In this document: piece after piece, positions 7,829-13,034 of the stretch
Layout: every line of letters starts with the position of its first letter
Position numbering within the stretch: the stretch's first letter is position 1
Assembly: GCA_051745935.1 (NCBI GenBank)
Contig: JBNJEM010000100.1
Span: 1-15,909 of the forward strand
DNA: 15,909 nt
Direction of reading: 5' to 3'
From: JBNJEM01 sp051745935
GTDB lineage: Bacteria > Planctomycetota > Planctomycetia > Pirellulales > Pirellulaceae
Position numbers and translations under genes: made by a program
The notes under the pieces: model-generated
What the model was told of the DNA's origin: nothing
What the model saw: only the letters and a program-made list of their open reading frames with translations
Databases searched by the model: none

Positions 7829-8100
7829 TAACCGTTCACGGGCAATAGACCGATATCCGCGGAGGTTCGCACTTCCGTTGCACACCTTGAAAAAGGGCTT
7901 TGCCGCATGCAAATGCCACCGGCTTGTCCCGTGGTCCGTTACGTTCCACGCTACCGACGGCCAGGAGTGGTGTGTCCGACCGGTTTGTAGCGGCGAGCGT
8001 GAACCACCACGGGACAAGCCCGTGGCATCCATGCGGGCTCCGTGGCATCCATGCGGGCTCCTGTGTCCAGGCCGTGTAGTGGCACCCGTGAACGGCTACC
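7829..8100 (-). mobile_element. MITE-like element, family 1, right copy (- orientation)
   Basis: Inverted full-length copy of the element at 6088-6333. Ends are taaccgttcacgggc (from 7829) and cccgtgaacggctacc (to 8100). The 8-bp sequence ccttttcg occurs at 7821-7828 and again at 8101-8108, a likely target-site duplication that differs from that of the left copy, so the two insertions look independent. It carries an internal 20-bp tandem duplication and occupies the upstream region of the sulfatase gene. Confidence 0.75.
8021..8060. repeat. Perfect 20-bp tandem duplication inside the right MITE-like copy
   Basis: The unit cgtggcatccatgcgggctc occurs twice, head to tail without mismatch (8021-8040, 8041-8060). 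The copy at 15811 has one unit and the copy at 6088 has none, so it looks like a recent slippage duplication. Confidence 0.85.
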
Positions 8101-8176
8101 CCTTTTCGAGGGTCCGAGGAAATCGATGATTTGGATTCTTTCCGTTCACAGTATATCACACGAGCAAGGGCGTGCC

Positions 8177-8201
8177 CGCGGCGGACAAAGTCATCCGCGA
8201 C
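8177..8201 (+). repeat. Partial copy of palindromic element family 2
   Basis: Twenty-five bases, starting cgcggcggacaaagtc, are identical to 15395-15419, the right end of the element inserted in the HD-domain gene. The rest of the element is absent. It lies ~75 nt upstream of the sigma-54 regulator gene. Confidence 0.6.
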
Positions 8202-8253
8202 TCGGATCGAGCCGGGGGGGAAGTAGCAATCGTGCAACTTGACAGTCTTGCAT

Positions 8254-8271
8254 GGTAGCCATTACGCTACC
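8254..8271 (+). promoter_or_regulatory. Hairpin just ahead of the sigma-54 regulator start codon
   Basis: ggtagc and gctacc pair perfectly around the loop cattac, ending 5 nt before ATG 8277, where a Shine-Dalgarno site would normally be. No such site is visible. The 11-mer gcatggtagcc is shared with 4938-4948, so this may be a decayed end of family 1. In RNA it could limit translation of the regulator; that is inference. Confidence 0.35.
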
Positions 8272-8276
8272 GCTTA

Positions 8277-9617
8277 ATGGATCACGAAACATCAGCAGCG
8301 GACTATGACCCGATTCTTGACTCGATCACGGAAGGCGTGTTTACCGTGGATCGAGGGTGGCGAATTATGTCGTTCAATCGGGCCGCGGAACAGATTACCG
8401 GCATCCGCAGGCGGCGGGCCATTGGCAAACCGTGCAAGGACATCTTCCGGGCGAACATTTGCGAGGGGCAGTGCGCGCTGGGGCAGACGTTGAAGACGGG
8501 GGAGCCCGTGGTCAATCGCTCGATCACGATTCTGGACGAACGCGGACATCGCCGGCCGGTCAGTATCACGACGGCGCTGCTGAAGGATGCGGCGGGGAAG
8601 ATCATCGGGGGGGTGGAGACCTTTCGAGATCTCAGCCGCGTGGAGCAGCTGCGCAAGGCGCTTCGTCGGCAATATGAAGTGGCGGACATCATTAGCCGTA
8701 ACCACCGGATGCAAGGGCTCTTTAGCGTCCTCCCCGATATTGCGAACAGTCCCAGTACGGTGCTCATTCACGGGGAAAGCGGCACTGGCAAGGAGCTGTT
8801 CGCCAATGCCGTCCACCAACTCAGTCCACGCCGGAAGAAGCCGTTCGTGGCGGTCAACTGTGGCGCGTTGCCGGACTCGCTGTTGGAGTCCGAATTGTTT
8901 GGCTACAAGGCCGGGGCATTTACGGGCGCGAGGCAGGACAAGCCGGGCCGGTTTTCCGTGGCGGAAGGGGGGACGCTTTTTTTGGACGAAATCGGTGACG
9001 TCTCTCCGGCCATGCAGGTCCGTTTATTGCGGTTTTTACAGGAGCGCGTTTATGAGCCTTTGGGGGCCGTGACTCCCGTATCCGCTGACATCCGAATTGT
9101 CGCGGCCACTCATCAGGATCTCGCCCAGCTCGTCAAGGACAAGACGTTTCGGGAGGACCTCTACTATCGCATTAATATCGTGAAGCTTGATATTCCTCCA
9201 CTGCGCGAACGCTTGGAGGACGTGCCATTGCTCGTGGAGCGTTTCATTGAACGATTCAATATACTCCAGGGCAAGGAGGTCGGCGGAATCAGCGACGAGG
9301 CCCTTTCCCAATTGATGTCGTATGACTATCCAGGGAATGTGCGGGAGCTCGAAAACTTCATTGAACGGGCATTTGTCCTCTGTCGCTCAGGGGTGATCGA
9401 AACAGAACATCTTCCGGAACCGGTGCGGTACCAATGCCCGACGATGCCGGGGGGAACCGATGTTGACTCCTTTAAGCAGATGGAAGCGTCTTTCCTGATG
9501 AATGCCCTCCGCCGACATGGGTGGAATCGCACGGAGACAGCCAAGTCGCTCGGCGTTCATAAGACAACCCTGTTCCGAAAAATCAAGGCGCTCGGCCTCA
9601 GCGTGCCGCGGCAATAG
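8277..9617 (+). CDS. Sigma-54-dependent activator with N-terminal cysteine-containing PAS domain (OrpR-like)
   Basis: An enhancer-binding protein of 446 aa that would open sigma-54 promoters by ATP hydrolysis. Residues ~8-120 are a PAS domain with C53, C62 and C66 (C-x8-C-x3-C, in GKPCKDIF and NICEGQCAL). The AAA+ domain (~140-380) has Walker A GESGTGKE (166-173), the sigma-54 contact loop GAFTGA (213-218), Walker B TLFLDE (233-238) and the REDLYYR region. A Fis-type helix-turn-helix closes the protein (NRTETAKSLGVHKTTLFRKI). The cysteine spacing and gene context recall OrpR of Desulfovibrio vulgaris, whose PAS domain binds a [4Fe-4S] cluster and senses redox. No Shine-Dalgarno site precedes the start, but the PAS domain begins by residue 9, so a much later start is unlikely. 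Probable target: the sigma-54-type promoter at 10173. Confidence 0.9.
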   Translation: MDHETSAADYDPILDSITEGVFTVDRGWRIMSFNRAAEQITGIRRRRAIGKPCKDIFRANICEGQCALGQTLKTGEPVVNRSITILDERGHRRPVSITTALLKDAAGKIIGGVETFRDLSRVEQLRKALRRQYEVADIISRNHRMQGLFSVLPDIANSPSTVLIHGESGTGKELFANAVHQLSPRRKKPFVAVNCGALPDSLLESELFGYKAGAFTGARQDKPGRFSVAEGGTLFLDEIGDVSPAMQVRLLRFLQERVYEPLGAVTPVSADIRIVAATHQDLAQLVKDKTFREDLYYRINIVKLDIPPLRERLEDVPLLVERFIERFNILQGKEVGGISDEALSQLMSYDYPGNVRELENFIERAFVLCRSGVIETEHLPEPVRYQCPTMPGGTDVDSFKQMEASFLMNALRRHGWNRTETAKSLGVHKTTLFRKIKALGLSVPRQ

Positions 9618-9902
9618 CCACCGGTGGCGCTGCCCCAGCCCTAGTCCTTGTAGCCCATTTTGTTGCGCCTTGCATCCTTGCCCGCGTCGAATCAAGGACC
9701 TCAGGGACCGAAAGGACCAAAGGGAACATGGCGGACGGAGCTCATGCGTGGAAAAAAGCCGCGCGGCTTCTTCCCCGTCTTCATCCGTGGGTCCGTTCTG
9801 CCATCCGTGGGCCTATCATGGCCCCCGGAGCACTGCTGATGATCGTCACGGCGGGGGTGGGGAGATGTCCAGTGTTTGAAACGAGGACGCGCGACAAATG
9901 CT
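9618..9902. other. Noncoding stretch with repeat-like relics
   Basis: No credible gene on either strand. The perfect 12-nt palindrome gccaccggtggc overlaps the regulator stop. A hairpin at 9750-9773 (aaaaaagcc, loop gcgc, ggcttctt) is a weak terminator candidate. The stretch gggaccgaaaggaccaaagg near 9707-9726 and the twice-seen atccgtggg (9784, 9804) look like low-complexity relics. Confidence 0.5.
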
Positions 9903-10133
9903 AAGAAGCCATAACAAAACCAGTCGGCTTTCCTTTCACCTAGGAAATCTTGGGAGCGGGAACCACGTTTTGTTGCGAGCTGTAAAAACCTAGTCATTCT
10001 AGTTTACGCAGTTTCCGCGGTTTTCGTCAGCCCAGGCGTATACGGTGTCTCTAGCAGCCCGTACGAAAACTGGGTTTCCGCTTGCAAAACCTGCCGGGTG
10101 AGAGGGAACCTGATGGTTCTGTTATGGCTTCTT
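9903..10133. repeat. Large imperfect fold-back (inverted repeat) sequence
   Basis: Arm 9903-9982 and the complement of arm 10055-10133 are about 70% identical over ~80 bp, with an 18-of-19 match at the outer ends (aagaagccataacaaaacc against ggttctgttatggcttctt). The loop is ~72 nt. No reading frame spans it. It could be a fold-back mobile element, a structured RNA, or paired activator sites, since it ends ~40 bp upstream of the sigma-54 promoter. Confidence 0.65.
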
Positions 10134-10172
10134 GGCCTGTCTTAATGGGGCATGTGGGCATCGGGCTTCCAG

Positions 10173-10189
10173 TTGGCACGCCGTGTGCT
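10173..10189 (+). promoter_or_regulatory. Sigma-54 (-24/-12) promoter candidate
   Basis: ttggcacgccgtgtgct matches the consensus TGGCACG-N4-TTGCW with one mismatch (GTGCT for TTGCT) and exact GG-N10-GC spacing. It lies downstream of a sigma-54 activator gene and upstream of the NifX-like/MinD cluster, the expected arrangement for an orp-type locus. The first gene starts ~540 bp later, after inserted repeats, so the 5' leader would be very long. Confidence 0.6.
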
Positions 10190-10276
10190 CCAAAAGCAGG
10201 AAGGCAGGTAACACTTTAGCCATCTGAAGTAGAATACTGGCTTCGTGATCACAAATCTCTTATGACGTACCCCGTT

Positions 10277-10380
10277 TATACCGGTCGCGGATGCTTTCTC
10301 CGCCGCGAGTCCGACCAACGGGAGGACGGCTTGCGTCGGGCAGCTTTCCATCCGGAAAAAATCAACCGCCTGAAATATAA
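10277..10380 (-). mobile_element. Palindromic element family 2, intergenic copy
   Basis: The complement of this segment aligns end to end with 15321-15425 inside the HD-domain gene. Fifty-two consecutive bases (10299-10350 against 15351-15402) are identical, and the flanks are similar. The element ends are partly complementary (gcggat..ttgtccg and cggacaaa..atccgc). The short open frame here (from 10262) is repeat-derived and not credible as a gene. Confidence 0.7.
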
Positions 10381-10393
10381 CCGCAAGGCCAGA

Positions 10394-10440
10394 GTCCGCT
10401 CGGACACGTGGTGGACTCGACATGGGGTTGTCCAGCGGAC
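10394..10440. repeat. Inverted repeat in the leader of the NifX-like gene
   Basis: gtccgctcggacac at the left end pairs with gttgtccagcggac at the right end with small mismatches. It follows the family 2 copy directly and may be another repeat fragment. No function is visible. Confidence 0.35.
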
Positions 10441-10730
10441 GGCGGCCTGCGCGCTCTCCACGGGCGTCTTCAAACCCTCACCGCCCCAGAAAGCCTTACT
10501 TCAGTTCGCCAAAAAGTTACGAAAGCAGAAACAAGGACAAACAGAACGAACAGACGTAACACGTTAGCCGATGGGCAGTGGATTCATGGCAGTGAGGCTA
10601 GAAAGCCTGACGTACGCCAATCGGCTCAACCGTGACGGACACACAAGCTTCGGCGGATTCGGGGGGGACGAACTTGCTGCTCGCGACGTTCGCCCGGGCT
10701 CTTAAGTAGTCGGTGGTGGAGAACAAACAG
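10441..10730 (+). other. Noncoding leader before the NifX-like gene
   Basis: No credible gene. A small hairpin (aggct, loop agaa, agcct) lies near 10597-10610. Otherwise nothing is recognised. If the sigma-54 promoter at 10173 is active, this is transcribed leader. Confidence 0.4.
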
Positions 10731-11135
10731 GTGAAACGGACGGTAGGCATTGCCGCGTGGGACGAACGAGTCTCCACGACCTTGGACTTCGCCCGCCGCT
10801 TGGTGGTTGTGGTGGTGACGGGGGGGCGGGAAATGTCCCGCAAGGATGTACCGTTGATCGACGAGCCGGCGGAAGCCAAGGCCCGAAGAATCCGGGATCT
10901 GGCGGTCCGGGTGGTGTTGTGCGGGGCGGTATCGCAACCGCTGGCCCGAGCGGTTTGCCAGGCGGGGATCCAGGTCATTCCGTTCGTGGGCGGTGAAGTT
11001 GACGCGGTTTTGGCAGCCTACCTGTGCGGACGACTTTCGGAACCGCGGTTTTTGCAGCCAGGTTCTCCGCCTGGCGCCAGAAGGCGGTGGCGTCACCGGG
11101 GTGGATTCCGTGGCGACTTGACGGAGTGTTGGTAG
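10731..11135 (+). CDS. NifX/NifB-C-family protein (dinitrogenase iron-molybdenum cofactor domain; ORP-like)
   Basis: The small single-domain protein (134 aa) belongs to the family that includes NifX, the C-terminal part of NifB and the Mo-Cu orange protein of Desulfovibrio, all of which bind metal clusters. The N-terminus VKRTVGIAAWDERVSTTLDF, the central RRIRDLAVRVVLCGAVSQP and the closing GIQVIPFVGGEVDAVLAAYL follow the family fold. GTG 10731 is chosen because GGAG lies 9 nt upstream and the family's first strand starts here; GTG 10713 and 10716 are alternatives. After CGRLSEPRF the tail turns Arg/Gly-rich (PGSPPGARRRWRHRGGF). Its DNA holds a hairpin (11057-11075), so the tail may be partly repeat-derived, though basic tails also occur in this family. 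A metal cofactor role is inferred. Confidence 0.78.
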   Translation: MKRTVGIAAWDERVSTTLDFARRLVVVVVTGGREMSRKDVPLIDEPAEAKARRIRDLAVRVVLCGAVSQPLARAVCQAGIQVIPFVGGEVDAVLAAYLCGRLSEPRFLQPGSPPGARRRWRHRGGFRGDLTECW

Positions 11136-11263
11136 GGTAGGATCGGAAAAGGGAACCGAGGCGGGTACGTTTCACCCGTACAGGCGTGGAACGGTCGCGG
11201 ACCGCCTAAGGGGAGTGGCCGCGGGTGTGGGGTGAGCTTCAAGACCAAGAGGAGGTAATTGAG

Positions 11264-11494
11264 ATGCCTAGAGAAGATGGAACAGGACCGACAGGTGGCG
11301 GTCCCGGAACCGGGCGGGGCATGGGACGGCGAGGCGGTCAAGGGCGAGGCCGGATGGGGGGATCCGGCGGTGGCGTTGGCGGTACGTGTCAGTGCCCCAA
11401 CTGTGGCAACGAGGTGGCACATCAACGTGGGAAACCCTGTAACCAGCTGAAGTGCCCGCAGTGTGGCGCGACGATGACGCGGGGGACGACCTGA
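11264..11494 (+). CDS. Small Gly/Arg-rich zinc-ribbon protein (DUF5320-like N-terminus)
   Basis: A 76-residue protein. It begins MPREDGTGPTGGGPGTGRGM, the signature start of small DUF5320-type proteins seen beside NifX-like and MinD/ferredoxin genes. A Gly/Arg-rich linker follows, then CQCPNCG near residue 42 and CPQCG near residue 64, two CPxCG knuckles that probably bind one Zn or Fe. A strong ribosome site (aggagg, 8 nt before ATG) implies good expression. Its stop overlaps the radical SAM start (TGATG), so the two are translationally coupled. The function of this group is unknown; a chaperone or metal carrier for the neighbouring Fe-S proteins is a guess. Confidence 0.8.
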   Translation: MPREDGTGPTGGGPGTGRGMGRRGGQGRGRMGGSGGGVGGTCQCPNCGNEVAHQRGKPCNQLKCPQCGATMTRGTT

Positions 11495-12450
11495 TGGGAC
11501 ACCGCTACGGCTACCTGTTTGGTCCCGTTCCTTCCCGGCGACTGGGAAGGTCGCTCGGTGTCGACCTGACGCCGTACAAGACGTGCAGTTTCGACTGTGT
11601 GTTTTGCCAGCTGGGGCGCACCACGAACAAGACGCTTGCAAGAAAAGAGTATGTTCCAACCTCGGCGGTAATCCAGGAGCTGCGTGACTGGATCGAAACC
11701 GTGGGGAACGCGGACGTGATTACGTTGTCCGGGTCTGGAGAGCCGACGCTTCATTCTTCGTTTGCGGAGGTGATTGATTGTGTTCAGTCATCGACATCGG
11801 TGCCCGTGGCGCTCCTGACCAATGGCTCCCTGCTTGGCGACAAGGCGGTTCGCGAGGCGGCCGGGCGGGCGAACATTGTCAAAGTGTCTCTGAGTGCCTG
11901 GGATCAGTTATCCTTCAAGCGGATCAACCGCCCTCACCCCAAGCTTAACTTGAAAGACCTTGTCGACGGTGCCCGGGCGCTGCGGGAGACGTTGGCGGGC
12001 GAACTGTGGATTGAGGTTTTCATTGTCCGGGGCATGAACGACGCGGAGAAGGATGTCGGGAAGATTGCCGAGTTGGTCAAGTCGATTCAACCGGACCGGA
12101 TACAGTTGAATACGGCTGTCCGTCCACCGGCGGAAGAGTTTGTCCAGGCGGCGCCTTCGGAAGAGCTTGCCCAGCTGGCTGCGTTCTTCGATCCGATCGC
12201 TGAGGTCACGGCGGAATTCAGCTCGGAACAGTCTCCCAGCATCCAAGCCAACGAAAACACGATCCTGGAAATGTTGGAACGCCGCCCGTGTACAGCGGAG
12301 CAAATCGCAGCGGTATTTGGCATGCACGGCAACGAAGTTTCCAAATATCTTGGCAAATTGACCCGTACCGGGCGGATTCGTGCCAAGCAGGAGGGCGGTC
12401 ATACCTATTACGTGACACGGGCGGAAAGAGGGCAGCATGTCCAACGATGA
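11494..12450 (+). CDS. Radical SAM protein (COG0731-like) with C-terminal winged helix
   Basis: A radical SAM enzyme of 318 aa. The N-terminus GYLFGPVPSRRLGRSLGVDL is typical of COG0731-type proteins. C31, C35 and C38 (CSFDCVFC) ligate the SAM [4Fe-4S] cluster, and GSGEPTLHS is the SAM-binding GEP motif. After the barrel (to ~230), the last ~80 residues form a winged-helix-like region (NTILEMLERRPCTAEQIAAV, then KYLGKLTRTGRIRAKQEGGH and YYVTRAE). COG0731 includes tRNA wyosine-related enzymes, but bacterial members in this gene context have no assigned substrate. The start overlaps the stop of the zinc-ribbon gene. It shares its setting with cofactor-type genes, which suggests a maturation role (inference). 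Confidence 0.88.
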   Translation: MGHRYGYLFGPVPSRRLGRSLGVDLTPYKTCSFDCVFCQLGRTTNKTLARKEYVPTSAVIQELRDWIETVGNADVITLSGSGEPTLHSSFAEVIDCVQSSTSVPVALLTNGSLLGDKAVREAAGRANIVKVSLSAWDQLSFKRINRPHPKLNLKDLVDGARALRETLAGELWIEVFIVRGMNDAEKDVGKIAELVKSIQPDRIQLNTAVRPPAEEFVQAAPSEELAQLAAFFDPIAEVTAEFSSEQSPSIQANENTILEMLERRPCTAEQIAAVFGMHGNEVSKYLGKLTRTGRIRAKQEGGHTYYVTRAERGQHVQR

Positions 12451-13034
12451 AAATGAAGATGTATGAAATGACTCAAAATTAACTTCGGCCTTTTTCGGAG
12501 GGTGGCACTGGCTGAGCGAGCGGCAAGATGTGTTTCCTCTTCAAGAACCCCCGATCGCGAGCGGAGCCAGTGTTCCGGACGACTCGGACGCACGTGCAAT
12601 TGCGGAAGTTATTGTTGAGTGATCCCTATGCGACCGGCCGGGGGATGCCCGCGACCAGGTTTGGCGGTTTTCAGCGCCCGCTGGGAGGACGTGTGCAGGG
12701 GGCGGTGGTCTTGTCAAACGGCGGATGGGAGTGGGCAATGGAAGCATCATGACATACTCGACACGGCCACGAATGCCCCGAGCCTGATTTGGCGACTCTG
12801 ACACCTGACACCTCACACCTGCCCCCTGCGCGGCCTAACCCTGTATGGTTCCGGTTCGTCCGGGTTAGTCTTAGAGTCTTAGGGGGTAACATGCGCGCAC
12901 GGTGCGCGCATCCTTGACGTGAGCGACCACCGGGAGCGCGCCAGCCCTGTGCGGTGTCCCGATTTGGTTGGCGGCCCTGCCGCCTTCGGAAAGCGGGAAC
13001 CCGTTGTGTTACCGACTGTAAGGAACGGAAGAGC
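12451..13034. other. 584-bp noncoding gap with palindromes and a short tandem repeat
   Basis: No credible gene. Three structures are visible: complementary arms cactggct (12506-12513) and agccagtg (12565-12572); a tandem of gacacct-type units (12798-12821); and the perfect hairpin at 12891-12911, listed separately. The gap separates the radical SAM gene from the ATPase gene, so the locus may be split into two transcripts. No strong promoter was recognised. Confidence 0.5.
12891..12911. repeat. Perfect 9-bp hairpin upstream of the MinD-ferredoxin gene
   Basis: atgcgcgca, loop cgg, tgcgcgcat. It lies 124 nt before the ATPase start. There is no T-run, so it could be an operator, an RNA hairpin or a repeat. 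Confidence 0.55.

Noticed and set aside
7811..8032. N-terminal extension of the sulfatase to an upstream start
   Set aside because: The extra residues are encoded by the MITE-like element, and a proper signal peptide starts at 7810.
6094..8100. CRISPR array suggested by repeated palindromic sequence
   Set aside because: Copies are long, inverted, few and not regularly spaced; there are no short repeats with uniform spacers and no cas genes.
9701..9997. A 98-codon - strand open frame
   Set aside because: It is built from low-complexity relics and part of the fold-back arm; no domain or ribosome site.
10262..10567. A 101-codon + strand open frame after the sigma-54 promoter
   Set aside because: Its first third is the family 2 repeat and the rest contains an inverted repeat and Lys/Gln-rich sequence with no domain; no ribosome site is visible.
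12503..12517. Second sigma-54-like promoter (tggcactggctgagc, GG-N10-GC)
   Set aside because: The -12 part (gagcg) fits poorly, and the sequence is one arm of a palindrome with agccagtg at 12565-12572, so a repeat is the better explanation. It is also over 500 bp from the ATPase start.
12954..13034. N-terminal extension of the MinD fusion
   Set aside because: The P-loop strand starts at MIITVASGKGG (13035), where there is a ribosome site; the upstream frame is Arg/Cys-rich and unlike the family.
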